The notes: generated by a model not told the origin, from the letters alone. Numbered from the stretch's first letter, positions 1 to 8,244 are shown. The stretch is 64,000 nucleotides of DNA from Streptomyces sp. 71268 (GCF_029392895.1 NZ_CP114200.1:372001-436000), one strand, 5' to 3'. Program-made: numbers and translations.

Positions 1-2496
1 GAGGAGTTGGCGCGCGCCCGCCTGATCACCGTGGACGAGGACTGCGTGAGCCTGGCGCACGAGGCGCTCATCGACTCCTGGCCCCGGCTTCGGCGGTGGG
101 TCGAGGAGGACCGCGAGCGGCTGGCCACCCACCGCCGGCTGACCCAGGACGCCGCGGCGTGGAAGGAACTCGGCCGCGACGCGGGGGCGCTGTACCGGGG
201 TGCCCGGCTGAGCGGCGCCGAGGACGCCTTCGCGTCCGCCGCCGCGCGGGCCGACCTGACCGCGTTGGAGCGGGACTTCCTCACGGCCAGCCGCGCCGCC
301 CGCGACCGCGAGCGGCACGCCGCGGTGCGCACCGCGCGCAGGCTCGGCCAGTACGCCGCCACCGTCTCCGTGTTGCTCCTGGTGGCGCTGGTGGCCGGGC
401 TCACCGCCTGGGACCAGTACCGGGACAGCGAGCGGGAACGCGAGCGGGCCGTGCACGCCGGCCGGCTGGCCCTCTCCCGCCAACTCGCGGCCCAGTCGGC
501 CACCCTGCTCGGCGACAACCCCGACCTGGCCGCCCTGCTCGCCGTGCACGCCTACCGGACCAGCCCCACCGAGGAGGCGAAGGCCAGCCTCTACGCCGCC
601 GCCGACCTGCCGCTGCGGCGCCGGCTCGCGGTGGGTCGCGCGGTGGTCGCGGTGGCGTTCGCGCCCGACGGGCGCACCCTGGCCGTCGCCGGCCGGGACG
701 GCACCGTCACGCTGTGGGATGTGGCCAGCGGGCGCCGCCGCGCCACGCTCGCCGGCTCCGCCACGGGCGCCCGCTCGGTGGCCTTCAGCCCCGACGGGCG
801 CACGCTGGTCGCCGGTTGCGGGGCCGGCGGGGCGGTTCGCCTGTGGGACGTGCGCGGCCAGCGCCCGCGCCCCCGGTTGGCCGGCCCGACCTCGGGCGCG
901 GCGTGGGTGGCGTTCAGCCCGGACGGGCGCACGCTGGCCACCAGCGGGCCACGGGTCCCGGCGCGGCTGTGGCGGGTGGCGGGCGGGGCGCCGCTGGCCG
1001 GGCCGGCGGGGCGGGACGCGCCCACGGGGCCGGTGGCGTTCGGCGCGGACGGCGAGCTGCTCGTCGGCGCCGGCGAGCACGGGGCCCTCCACCTGTGGGA
1101 CCTGGCGCGGAGCGCGCCCGGCGCACGCCTGGTCGGCCACGCCGACGCCGTGGCGGCGGTGGCCGCGAGCGCCGACGGGCGCACGCTGGCCAGCGGCAGC
1201 GACGACGGCACGGTCCGCCTCTGGCCACCGGCCGGCGGTCCGGCCCGCGCGACGCTGCGCGGCCACACCGGCCGGGTGACCTCGGTGGCACTGGGCCCCG
1301 GCGGGCGCAACCTGGCCAGCGGCGCCACCGACGGCACCGTACGGGTGTGGGACGTGGCCGGCGCGCGGGCCAGGGCCACCTTCCCCGGCCACACCGGACA
1401 GGTGACCTCGGTCGCGTACGCCCCGGGCGGGCGGCTGCTGGCCAGCGGCAGCGCGGACGGCACGGTGCGGTTGTGGGACGTGGCCGGCGGCAACTCGCGC
1501 ACCACGCTCAGCGGGCACACCGGCGGGGTGGGCGCGGTGGCCTTCGACCCGCGCGGCCGGAACCTGGCCAGCGCCGGTGACGACGGCACGGTACGGCTGT
1601 GGCACCGCACCGTGGGCAGGCCGCACTCGGTACTGCGCGGACACACGGGCCGCGTGGGCTCCCTCGCGTACGGCCCGGGCGGGCGGTCGCTGGCCAGTGG
1701 CGGCATCGACGACGGAACGGTGTCGGTGTGGGACGCGCGGACGCGGCGGCGGGTGGCGCGGTTCGCCGGCGCGCGGGGGTGGGCCGTGTGGTCGGTGGCC
1801 TTCAGCCCCGACGGGCGCACGTTGGCCGCCGGTGGCTCGCGCGGCACCGTGCGGCTGTGGGACGTGGCCACCGGCCGGGCTCTGGCCACGCTGGCCGGGC
1901 ACGGTCGGCGGGTGCGCTCGGTGGCGTTCAGCCCGGACGGGCGCACGCTGGCCAGCGCCGGCGACGACGGGCGGGTGCGGCTGTGGGACACGGCCACCGG
2001 GCGGCCCCGGGGCTGGCTGCCCGCGCGTTCGCGGACGGTGGAGGCGCTGGCGTTCCGCCCCGACGGACGGGAGTTGGTCGTCGGCGGCGGTGACGGCACC
2101 GTGCGCCGGTGGGACACGCGCGGTGGCCGGGCCCGGTTCACGTTCGCCACCCGGACGTCCTTCCTGGGGGCGATGGCGCTCCGGCCGGGTGGCGCGACGC
2201 TGGCCACGGGCAGCGGCACCGACGGCACGGTACGGCTGTGGGACCTGGCCACGGGTACGGCCAGGGCCACGCTCGCCGGGGACGCGAGGGCGTTGCGGTC
2301 GCTGGCCTACAGCCCCGACGGCCGCACTCTGGCCACCAGCAGCGAGGACGGCGCGGTGAGGCTGTGGGACGTGACGCTGCCCGGCCCGGCCCACGTCATC
2401 GACGTCATCTGCCGGTCCGTCGGCCGCGAGATCAGTCCGCGCGAGCGGGGTCTGTACCTGCCGGGCCAGCCGCAGCGGCGGGTGTGCTCGCGCTGA
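1..2496 (+). CDS. STAND-type NTPase/WD40 repeat protein, C-terminal part (5' end outside window)
   Basis: The reading frame is open from the first base, so the N-terminus (presumably the NTPase core) lies upstream. The visible part starts with the helical linker usual before the propeller in actinobacterial nSTAND proteins (VSLAHEALIDSWPRLRRW). A single membrane helix follows at about nt 350-415 (LLLVALVAGLTAW). From about nt 640 I count 14 WD40 blades, each ending in LW/VW/RW plus D or a variant and each carrying a conserved FSPDGRTLA-like strand. That is enough for two seven-bladed propellers. The tail ends with a Cys/Arg-rich segment common in this family. Such proteins are thought to sense a ligand through the propellers and signal through the NTPase and an N-terminal effector. 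The effector cannot be seen here. Family call is firm, biological role unknown. Confidence 0.93.
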   Translation, partial: EELARARLITVDEDCVSLAHEALIDSWPRLRRWVEEDRERLATHRRLTQDAAAWKELGRDAGALYRGARLSGAEDAFASAAARADLTALERDFLTASRAARDRERHAAVRTARRLGQYAATVSVLLLVALVAGLTAWDQYRDSERERERAVHAGRLALSRQLAAQSATLLGDNPDLAALLAVHAYRTSPTEEAKASLYAAADLPLRRRLAVGRAVVAVAFAPDGRTLAVAGRDGTVTLWDVASGRRRATLAGSATGARSVAFSPDGRTLVAGCGAGGAVRLWDVRGQRPRPRLAGPTSGAAWVAFSPDGRTLATSGPRVPARLWRVAGGAPLAGPAGRDAPTGPVAFGADGELLVGAGEHGALHLWDLARSAPGARLVGHADAVAAVAASADGRTLASGSDDGTVRLWPPAGGPARATLRGHTGRVTSVALGPGGRNLASGATDGTVRVWDVAGARARATFPGHTGQVTSVAYAPGGRLLASGSADGTVRLWDVAGGNSRTTLSGHTGGVGAVAFDPRGRNLASAGDDGTVRLWHRTVGRPHSVLRGHTGRVGSLAYGPGGRSLASGGIDDGTVSVWDARTRRRVARFAGARGWAVWSVAFSPDGRTLAAGGSRGTVRLWDVATGRALATLAGHGRRVRSVAFSPDGRTLASAGDDGRVRLWDTATGRPRGWLPARSRTVEALAFRPDGRELVVGGGDGTVRRWDTRGGRARFTFATRTSFLGAMALRPGGATLATGSGTDGTVRLWDLATGTARATLAGDARALRSLAYSPDGRTLATSSEDGAVRLWDVTLPGPAHVIDVICRSVGREISPRERGLYLPGQPQRRVCSR

Positions 2497-2595
2497 GGCG
2501 CGCGGACGGGTCGAAGGGCGCGGGCCGGCGCCGAAGGCCGTAGCCGGGTCGGACCGCGACCGCGCCCCTGGTCGCGCACGTGGGCGGTGCCGCCC

Positions 2596-2898
2596 TCAGT
2601 CCTCGGTGCCCGGCCGTCGCCCGGTGCCCTCCGCGCCCCGGTGTTCGGCCGCGATGCCGAAGCGGCGCCGTTCGCCCGCAGCGGACGTGCCGGGGCGCAG
2701 CGTGGAGACGGTGCTGATCACCTGCTCGTCCGCGCTCACCTCGGGTTCTTCGAGTCGTTGCAGGTCAGCGGCGGATACCAGGGCCACGAGCGGCTTGCCG
2801 TGCCGAGTGACGACCACCCGCTCACCGCCGTACACCACGCGGTTGATCAGCTCCGCGAGCTCTGCCCTGGCTTGCGTCACCGGAATCTCGTAGGCCAT
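2596..2898 (-). CDS. Phd/YefM-family antitoxin, apparently without toxin
   Basis: A 100-residue protein beginning [20 protein letters not shown], the signature N-terminus of Phd/YefM antitoxins. It is followed by the usual [18 protein letters not shown] strand and LQRLEE helix. The N-terminal half is the dimeric DNA-binding domain. The C-terminal half (residues 55-100) is Arg/Gly/Glu rich, likely disordered, and is where a toxin would bind. No RelE/YoeB, Doc or PIN gene follows it: downstream on this strand is only the convergent WD40 gene. ATG 2898 is chosen because the family N-terminus starts there and a -10 box (TAGAAT) lies 7 bases upstream. A GGGGAG also sits just before the start. It is divergent from clpP with a palindromic operator between them. 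It could be a solitary transcription factor rather than a true antitoxin. Confidence 0.9.
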   Translation of the reverse strand: MAYEIPVTQARAELAELINRVVYGGERVVVTRHGKPLVALVSAADLQRLEEPEVSADEQVISTVSTLRPGTSAAGERRRFGIAAEHRGAEGTGRRPGTED

Positions 2899-2905
2899 GC
2901 TCCCC

Positions 2906-2932
2906 ATTCTAACGGGATGTACGTCCTGTACA
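2906..2932. promoter_or_regulatory. Antitoxin promoter with TGTAC/GTACA operator, shared with divergent clpP
   Basis: On the minus strand TAGAAT (2911 to 2906) fits a -10 box and ends 7 bases before the antitoxin ATG, so that mRNA may be leaderless. Upstream, over the expected -35, lies a perfect inverted repeat TGTAC-N5-GTACA (2918-2932) that contains TGTACA (2927-2932). A further GTAC half lies at 2941-2944 next to a run of six T. TGTACA is the core reported for E. coli YefM operators, so autoregulation is likely by analogy. Because the site lies 60 bases upstream of clpP it could control that gene too (inference). Confidence 0.6.
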
Positions 2933-2991
2933 TTTTTTACGTACGGGCCGCCCCGTCGAGGCCGCTGGACGAGACGACGAGAGGTACCGCG

Positions 2992-3627
2992 ATGGACCAC
3001 CCCACCGCCCGCTATGTCCTGCCCGAGTTCACCGAGCGCACCGGCACCGGGGTGCGCACCATGGACCCGTACTCCAAGCTCCTTGAGCAGCGCATCATCT
3101 TTCTCGGCACGCCGATCGACGACACCTCGGCCAACGACCTCATGGCCCAGTTCATGCACCTGGAGCACGCGGCGCCCGAGCAGGACATCTCGCTGTACAT
3201 CAACTCCCCCGGCGGCTCCTTCACCGCGATGACCGCCGTCTACGACACGATGCGCTTCGTGACGTGCGACGTCGAGACGGTGTGCCTGGGCCAGGCCGCG
3301 TCGGCCGCCGCGGTGCTGCTCGCCGCCGGCACGCCCGGCAAGCGGCTCGCGCTGCCCGGCGCGCGGGTGCTGATCCACCAGCCCTCGCTGAGCCAGCCCA
3401 TCCAGGGCGAGACCTCGGACCTCCAGATCCACGCCAACGAACTGCTGCGCACCCGGGACCTGCTGGAACAGATGCTGGCCGAGCACACGGGACAGCCCGT
3501 CGAGCGGGTGCGCGACGACATCGAGCGCGACAAGATCTTCGACGCCCAGGGCGCCGTGGAGTACGGACTCGTGGACCGCCTCACCACCAGCCGCAAGCGC
3601 ATCAGCGTGCCGCTGGGCCTGCGGTGA
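2992..3627 (+). CDS. clpP: ATP-dependent Clp protease proteolytic subunit (ClpP)
   Basis: A 211-residue ClpP serine peptidase. ClpP forms two stacked heptameric rings that degrade substrates delivered by AAA+ unfoldases such as ClpX or ClpC. The triad is intact: Ser104 (GQAAS), His129 (LIHQP) and Asp180 (IERDK). INSPGG (70-75) forms the oxyanion loop. The N-terminus [18 protein letters not shown] is typical of actinobacterial ClpP. ATG 2992 is preceded by GAGAGG. An in-frame ATG at 2917 would lie inside the operator and was not chosen. Only one clpP is present, whereas streptomycete clpP genes usually occur as tandem pairs, so this is a lone paralogue. Its divergent neighbour is the Phd/YefM antitoxin gene, and a small gene follows 6 bases downstream. 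Confidence 0.96.
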   Translation: MDHPTARYVLPEFTERTGTGVRTMDPYSKLLEQRIIFLGTPIDDTSANDLMAQFMHLEHAAPEQDISLYINSPGGSFTAMTAVYDTMRFVTCDVETVCLGQAASAAAVLLAAGTPGKRLALPGARVLIHQPSLSQPIQGETSDLQIHANELLRTRDLLEQMLAEHTGQPVERVRDDIERDKIFDAQGAVEYGLVDRLTTSRKRISVPLGLR

Positions 3628-3633
3628 CCGACC

Positions 3634-3942
3634 GTGCTGCCACCGGAGCTGCCCCCACTGCCCGCCCTCACGCGCGCGGAGGGCGAACTCGTCGACCGCT
3701 ACCTGGAGGCGGTGGACCTGCTCGGACGGATCAACCCGGCGCGCGGCGGGGACACCTACGGCAGCCTGCGCGCGGCGCAGGCGCTGGTGGCCAAGGCGAG
3801 CGCGCTGCGCGACGCGCTGACGCTCATGCACGACCGGGGCGAGGGCGAGTTGCACGCCGCGACGCTGGCGCGCGCCCTGCGGGTGCTGGACGGGGAGCGG
3901 CGCACGGCACAGGTGACCATGCCCCCGGAGCGGCCCCACTGA
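3634..3942 (+). CDS. Small hypothetical protein after clpP
   Basis: A 102-residue protein starting at GTG 3634, only 6 bases after the clpP stop and therefore probably co-transcribed and translationally coupled. It is predicted to be largely helical (LTRAEGELVDRYLEAVDLLGRIN, then LRAAQALVAKASALRDALTLM). It has no signal peptide, membrane segment or motif I recognise. Third codon positions are strongly G/C, which supports coding. Its position suggests a role linked to ClpP, for example as an adaptor, but nothing in the sequence proves it. Confidence 0.72.
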   Translation: MLPPELPPLPALTRAEGELVDRYLEAVDLLGRINPARGGDTYGSLRAAQALVAKASALRDALTLMHDRGEGELHAATLARALRVLDGERRTAQVTMPPERPH

Positions 3943-4365
3943 GCCGGGGTTTCCAACACCCCACCCCGGTTGGGCTCCTTCGTACGGCGTAGTGGGAGCC
4001 GCGGTGAGCCGTGGGCCCGAGTTGCGCGTCCGGCGCCGCCGCCCGTCCGCCGCGTGCCTGGTCCGCGCGGTGGGGCGGCGGGAGCGCGACGGCCGAAAAG
4101 CACACGAAGCACTCCAACAGCCCATAAGTGACGTACATCACACGACACCTTTTCAGCTCGGAATCGCCGACCCGGTGCGTGACGATCCCTGGGACGACAA
4201 GCCCCCGCCGACAGCGACGGGGCGGCCCGGGCGGACGCCTGAACCCGCCGCCGTTCCGGGTGACTGGTCGACACCTGGACACCGGCGGGGCGGAGGAACC
4301 CCGGGCCGCACGGCCGGGGCTCGGGCCAGCGGCCCCCTTCGCGGGCGGCCGACGAAGGGTTGCGC
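3943..4365 (+). other. Gene-free leader region before the NlpC/P60 gene
   Basis: There is no credible coding sequence in these 423 bases. A Crp-like palindrome sits at 4127-4142. About 220 bases of G+C-rich, hairpin-forming sequence then separate it from the NlpC/P60 start, long enough for a structured 5' leader. I looked for the conserved blocks of the c-di-AMP (ydaO) riboswitch that often precedes cell-wall hydrolase genes in streptomycetes and did not find them in convincing order. Confidence 0.5.
4127..4142. promoter_or_regulatory. Crp/FNR-type palindrome upstream of NlpC/P60 gene
   Basis: The sequence reads A-GTGA-N6-TCAC-A, matching nine of the ten fixed positions of the TGTGA-N6-TCACA Crp consensus. 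It lies in a slightly A/T-richer patch 224 bases before the hydrolase start. Crp control of cell-wall hydrolases has been described in actinobacteria (mycobacterial rpfA, Streptomyces hydrolases), so the context fits. Binding itself is inferred. Confidence 0.5.
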
Positions 4366-4839
4366 ATGAACACGCGCAAACGGACCAAGGTTCCCCTACT
4401 GTCCCGGCTCGGCACCGCGTCGGCGCTCACCGCCGCCGCCGTTGGCGCGTCCCTGCTGACGCCGTGGGCGCCGGAGGCGGTGGCGGCGTCGCCGGGCATG
4501 GACGCCCTGCGCGTCGCGGCCTCCAAGGAGGGCGCCCCGTACAGGTGGGGCGCCTCGGGGCCGCACCGCTTCGACTGTTCCGGACTGACCCAGTACGCGT
4601 TCAAGCAGGCGGGCAAGAAGCTGCCGCGCACCGCCGCCGGGCAGTACAACGAGGCCCAGAAGGTGCCCACCACCACGCGCACCCGGGGCGACCTGGTCTT
4701 CTTCCGCTCCGGCCAGTCTGTCTACCACGTGGGCATCTACGCGGGCCACAACCGGATCTGGCACGCGCCCAAGACCGGCGCGGTGGTGCGGCTCGAACGG
4801 ATCTGGAGCAAGAACGTCACTTACGGGCGGGTGGGTTAG
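4366..4839 (+). CDS. Secreted NlpC/P60 peptidoglycan endopeptidase
   Basis: A 157-residue exported hydrolase. A Lys/Arg-rich start and a hydrophobic core (LGTASALTAAAVGASLL) form a signal peptide ending near AVAASPG, about residue 43. The rest is a compact NlpC/P60 cysteine peptidase domain with Cys in FDCSGLTQYAF, His in YHVGIYAG and a third polar residue in HAPKTG. These enzymes cut D-Glu-diaminopimelate bonds in peptide stems during growth, sporulation or germination. There is no SH3, LysM or coiled-coil module, so this is a minimal, domain-only version. ATG 4366 follows GAAGGG. A TTG two codons earlier is less likely. A Crp-like site lies upstream. Confidence 0.93.
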   Translation: MNTRKRTKVPLLSRLGTASALTAAAVGASLLTPWAPEAVAASPGMDALRVAASKEGAPYRWGASGPHRFDCSGLTQYAFKQAGKKLPRTAAGQYNEAQKVPTTTRTRGDLVFFRSGQSVYHVGIYAGHNRIWHAPKTGAVVRLERIWSKNVTYGRVG

Positions 4840-4998
4840 CCAACCAGCACCACCGACGCCCGGCGCCCAGCGCCCGACTCCACCGCGCCCCCGCTCCGCC
4901 GCGGGCGCCGACGCGACGCGACGCGGGCGCCCACGCGAGGAAACCGCGCACGCGGCGCGCGCGGGAGACGGCCAGGGATCTCGCGGGCCCGGAGCCCG

Positions 4999-5427
4999 CT
5001 AGCGCACCGGCACGGCCCACGGCAGGGCGATCCACACCGTCTTGCCGCCCTCGGGCGTGCGCGCGAACGACAGCCGGCCGCCGGACTCCGCCATCAGACA
5101 GCGAATGATGACCATGCCACGGCCGTTGTCCTGCTGCACTGCGGCCGGCAGCCGGCGCGGGAAGCGCGGGTGGCTGTCCGTCACGCCGACGCGTAACAAC
5201 CCGTCATGGTCGAGCACCACCTCCACGGTGAAGGTGGGCGACATGCCGCGGGTGTGCTGCACGGCGTTGGTGGCCAGTTCGGAGACGATCAGGCGCACCT
5301 TGTCGGCGGTGTCCGTGTCGACCGGCAGCCCCCAGTCCGCGAGCACCGTGCTGACGTATCTTCGGGCGGCGGTGACCGACGCGGGCGCGCTCGGCAGGGT
5401 GACGGATGCTTCCTGGTGATCTGCCAT
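4999..5427 (-). CDS. RsbW-like ATP-binding regulatory protein (HATPase_c)
   Basis: A 142-residue GHKL-fold protein of the anti-sigma/serine-kinase type that is abundant in Streptomyces. The N-box is ELATNAVQHT (Glu, Asn and His of the Mg-ATP site) and the G-box is DNGRGM. It lacks histidine-kinase dimerisation or sensor domains. Members bind partner sigma or anti-anti-sigma factors, but no partner gene is adjacent, so the target is unknown. ATG 5427 is preferred because AAAGGGA precedes it at a suitable distance. A GTG at 5454 would add nine residues without a ribosome site. It is a single gene between the NlpC/P60 hydrolase and bioF. Confidence 0.88.
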   Translation of the reverse strand: MADHQEASVTLPSAPASVTAARRYVSTVLADWGLPVDTDTADKVRLIVSELATNAVQHTRGMSPTFTVEVVLDHDGLLRVGVTDSHPRFPRRLPAAVQQDNGRGMVIIRCLMAESGGRLSFARTPEGGKTVWIALPWAVPVR

Positions 5428-5649
5428 GGCGACGATGTCCCTTTCGCACCGCACGACCCGCCCCGACGCCCGCGCCGTACGCGGAGTCGCACCGGCCCTC
5501 CGACGACTCTGCGCGTCAGGGTGCCACCCACGGCGGCGGAGCGGTCCGCCATCCCCGTTGATACTCGGAAATCTGTCCCTCGAAGCGGTGAACTCTCTTG
5601 CCTGGCAGGGGATTTCGGCCGTCGAACCGATAAATGGGAGCCGCCGGCG

Positions 5650-6819
5650 TCAGGCCGTCGCCGCTATCGTGGCGACGGCCGTGGCCACCTGCTCGTCCGT
5701 CAGGTCGGCGCGGGCGGTGAGCCGCAACCGGGAGACGCCGTCCGGCACCGACGGGGGCCGGAAGCACCCCACCACCAGGCCCGCCGCGCGGCACCGCGCG
5801 GCCCAGGCGAGCGCCTGGTCCGGGGACGGAGCGCGGACGGAGACCACGGCGGCGTCCGGGCGCACGGCCGCGAGCCCCGCGTCCGACAGCCGGCGGTAGA
5901 GCGCGCCGGCCACGGCACGCACCCGCTCGGCGCGCTCCGGTTCGCGGCGCAACAGCCGCAGGGCCGCCAGGGCCGCGCCGGTGGCGGCCGGGTTGAGGCC
6001 GGTGTCGAAGATGAAGGTGCGGGCCGCGTTGACCAGGTGCTCGATGACCCGTGCCGGGCCGAGCACCGCGCCGCCCTGGCTGCCGAGCGACTTGGAGAGG
6101 GTGACGGTGGCGACCACGTCGGGCGCCCCGGCGAGCCCCGCGGTGTGTGCCGCGCCGCGCCCCCGCGCGCCGAGCACGCCCAGGCCGTGGGCGTCGTCGA
6201 TGAGCAACCCCGCTCCGTGTTCGCGGCAGGCGGCGGCCAGGTCGGGCAGCGGGGCGGCGTCGCCGTCCACGGAGAACAGGGTGTCGGTGACGGCAAGCGC
6301 CGACGCGTAGCGCCCGGGCGGCTGGTCGAGGAGCTTGCGCACGGCGGCCGGGTCGGCGTGCGGGGCGACCAGGGTGTGGGCGCGGGAGAGCCGACAGCCG
6401 TCGATGAGCGAGGCGTGGTTGTCGGCGTCGGAGACGATCAGCGACTCGCGGGAGCTGAGCGCGGTCACGGCGGCGAGGTTGGCCGCGTACCCGGAGGAGA
6501 AGACCAGGGCCGCCTCGAAGCCGCAGAAGGCGGCCAGTTCCGCCTCCAGTTCCCCGTGCAGCGCCGTGGTGCCGGTGACGAGGCGGGAGCCGGTCGAGCC
6601 CGCGCCCCAGCGCTCGGCCGCCGCGGCGGCCGCGGCCGTCACCTCGGGGTGCCTGGCCAGCCCGAGGTAGTCGTTGCTGGCCAGGTCGAGCAGGGGCGAA
6701 GTGGCCTGCCGGGGCCGCAGGGTGCGCACGAGCCCGGCGCGCTCGCGCTCCGCGCGCCGCGCGTCGAGCCAGCCGAACGCGCCCTCGGCCTGGGCTGCGG
6801 GCGGAGCGTGCTCAGACAT
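5650..6819 (-). CDS. bioF: 8-amino-7-oxononanoate synthase (BioF)
   Basis: A 389-residue PLP enzyme that condenses pimeloyl-ACP or pimeloyl-CoA with L-alanine to give 8-amino-7-oxononanoate, the first committed step of biotin ring assembly. Alpha-oxoamine synthase features are clear: LASNDYLGL near the N-terminus, NHASLIDG (134-141), the PLP pyridine-binding Asp in LLIDDAHGLG, and the Schiff-base Lys243 in TVTLSKSLGSQGG. Length is normal. ATG 6819 has GAGGGA seven bases upstream. It diverges from bioB across a 147-base region with two inverted repeats, so the four biotin genes probably share regulation. Confidence 0.97.
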   Translation of the reverse strand: MSEHAPPAAQAEGAFGWLDARRAERERAGLVRTLRPRQATSPLLDLASNDYLGLARHPEVTAAAAAAAERWGAGSTGSRLVTGTTALHGELEAELAAFCGFEAALVFSSGYAANLAAVTALSSRESLIVSDADNHASLIDGCRLSRAHTLVAPHADPAAVRKLLDQPPGRYASALAVTDTLFSVDGDAAPLPDLAAACREHGAGLLIDDAHGLGVLGARGRGAAHTAGLAGAPDVVATVTLSKSLGSQGGAVLGPARVIEHLVNAARTFIFDTGLNPAATGAALAALRLLRREPERAERVRAVAGALYRRLSDAGLAAVRPDAAVVSVRAPSPDQALAWAARCRAAGLVVGCFRPPSVPDGVSRLRLTARADLTDEQVATAVATIAATA

Positions 6820-6843
6820 CGGCCATCCCTCGGGTTCTGTGGG

Positions 6844-6856
6844 GTTCGCATAGAAC
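6844..6856. promoter_or_regulatory. Inverted repeat GTTC-N5-GAAC in the bioF/bioB region
   Basis: A 13-base perfect palindrome with spacer GCATA in the divergent promoter region, 25 bases upstream of bioF and 110 bases upstream of bioB. Its half sites resemble the GAAC/GTTC halves reported for actinobacterial biotin repressors (BioQ), although the spacing differs from the corynebacterial site as I remember it. A biotin operator is the natural reading (inference). Confidence 0.45.
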
Positions 6857-6881
6857 GTATCCGGCCACGCGTCCGGACAGG

Positions 6882-6897
6882 GTGTGGTGATGCACAC
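6882..6897. promoter_or_regulatory. Inverted repeat GTGTG-N6-CACAC upstream of bioB
   Basis: A perfect five-base inverted repeat around GTGATG, 70 bases before the bioB start and 38 bases from the centre of the GTTC/GAAC palindrome. It could be a second operator in the shared region. The arms are low in complexity, so chance is possible. Confidence 0.3.
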
Positions 6898-6966
6898 ACG
6901 TCCAACCGGCGTCGTTGTGCGATCTCTCCTTGGCCGAGGGCGGCGCCATGAGACAGGATCAACGCC

Positions 6967-8244
6967 ATGGATCTGCTGAAGACGCTGGTGGACAAGGGGT
7001 TGCGGCGCGAGATGCCCACCCGGGACGAGGCACTCGCCGTGTTGGCGACGTCCGACGACGAGCTGATGGACGTGGTGGCCGCCGCCGGTCGCGTGCGCCG
7101 CGAGTGGTTTGGGCGCCGGGTGAAGCTCAACTACCTGGTGAACCTGAAGTCGGGGTTGTGCCCCGAGGACTGTTCGTACTGCTCGCAGCGGCTCGGGTCG
7201 AAGGCCGAGATCCTCAAGTACACCTGGCTGGGCGCCGACGAGGCGTCGAAGGCCGCCGCCGCCGGCGTGGCGGGCGGCGCCAAGCGGGTCTGTCTGGTCG
7301 CCAGTGGGCGCGGGCCCACCGACCGCGACGTGGACCGGGTCTCCAAGACGATCGCGGCCATCAAAGAGCGACACGAGGGCGTGGAGGTGTGCGCGTGCCT
7401 GGGGCTGCTGTCCGACGGGCAGGCCGAGCGGCTGCGCGCGGCCGGCGCCGACGCGTACAACCACAACCTCAACACCTCTGAGGCGACCTACGGGGCCATC
7501 ACGAGCACCCACACCTACGCGGACCGGGTCGAAACCGTCCAACAGGCGCAGGCGGCGGGGATGTCAGCCTGCTCGGGTCTCATCGCGGGCATGGGCGAGA
7601 GCGACGCCGACCTGGTGGACGTGGTCTTCTCGCTCCGCGAGCTCGACCCGGACTCGGTGCCGGTCAACTTCCTGATCCCGTTCGAGGGCACGCCGCTGGC
7701 CAAGGAGTGGCACCTGACCCCGCAGCGCTGCCTGCGCATCCTGGCGATGGTGCGGTTCGTCTGCCCCGACGTGGAGGTGCGGCTGGCCGGCGGGCGCGAG
7801 TTGCACCTGCGCACGCTGCAGCCGCTGGCGCTGCACCTGGTCAACTCGATCTTCCTCGGCGACTACCTGACCAGCGAGGGCCAGGCGGGCAAGGACGACC
7901 TGGCGATGATCGCCGACGCCGGGTTCGAGGTGGAGGACGCGGGCACGACGACGCTGCCGCGGCACCGGGCCGACGCGCTGGCCGCGGGTTCCTGCGGCTC
8001 GCACGCCACCCAGGCCGACGGCGCGCCGGCCACCGAGACCGGCACGGCCGGCGGTTGCGGCGGGCACGGCGGTGGTGAGCACGGCGGTGGCTGTGGCCCG
8101 TGCGGCGCGGACGACGCCCCGGCGCGGCAGCCCGAGCCGGTCGGCGCGACGGCCGGTGGCACGAAGGCGGGCGACGGCTCGCACGCCGACCTGGTGTCGG
8201 TGCGCCGCCGGGGAGCGGGAACGGACCTGCCGCCCAATGCCTGA
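6967..8244 (+). CDS. bioB: Biotin synthase (BioB), with Cys/His/Gly-rich C-terminal extension
   Basis: A 425-residue radical-SAM enzyme that inserts sulfur into dethiobiotin. The radical-SAM cluster cysteines are Cys65, Cys69 and Cys72 ([11 protein letters not shown]). The body follows biotin synthase order: [37 protein letters not shown] and the [16 protein letters not shown] region that supports the auxiliary [2Fe-2S] cluster. After about residue 335 a tail of some 90 residues is rich in Gly, His and Cys ([16 protein letters not shown]), which E. coli BioB lacks. It may bind metal. ATG 6967 has AGGA nine bases upstream. The stop overlaps the bioA start, so the two are coupled. Confidence 0.96.
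   Translation: MDLLKTLVDKGLRREMPTRDEALAVLATSDDELMDVVAAAGRVRREWFGRRVKLNYLVNLKSGLCPEDCSYCSQRLGSKAEILKYTWLGADEASKAAAAGVAGGAKRVCLVASGRGPTDRDVDRVSKTIAAIKERHEGVEVCACLGLLSDGQAERLRAAGADAYNHNLNTSEATYGAITSTHTYADRVETVQQAQAAGMSACSGLIAGMGESDADLVDVVFSLRELDPDSVPVNFLIPFEGTPLAKEWHLTPQRCLRILAMVRFVCPDVEVRLAGGRELHLRTLQPLALHLVNSIFLGDYLTSEGQAGKDDLAMIADAGFEVEDAGTTTLPRHRADALAAGSCGSHATQADGAPATETGTAGGCGGHGGGEHGGGCGPCGADDAPARQPEPVGATAGGTKAGDGSHADLVSVRRRGAGTDLPPNA

Noticed and set aside
591..2270. 559-codon open frame on the minus strand opposite the WD40 gene
   Set aside because: It mirrors the G+C bias of the repeats, is Arg/Pro/Ser-rich and has no domain. The plus strand gives clear WD40 repeats.
2497..2595. A toxin gene partner for the Phd/YefM antitoxin
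   Set aside because: Only 99 bases separate it from the convergent WD40 gene, and the clpP side carries no RelE, Doc or PIN motif.
2917..2991. Upstream in-frame ATG for ClpP
   Set aside because: The added 25 residues have poor codon bias and cover the operator. The ClpP family N-terminus starts at 2992.
3990..4365. c-di-AMP (ydaO) riboswitch before the NlpC/P60 gene
   Set aside because: Fragments such as GGAACCC and TGAACCCG occur, but the ordered conserved blocks of the motif could not be aligned. A covariance search would be needed.
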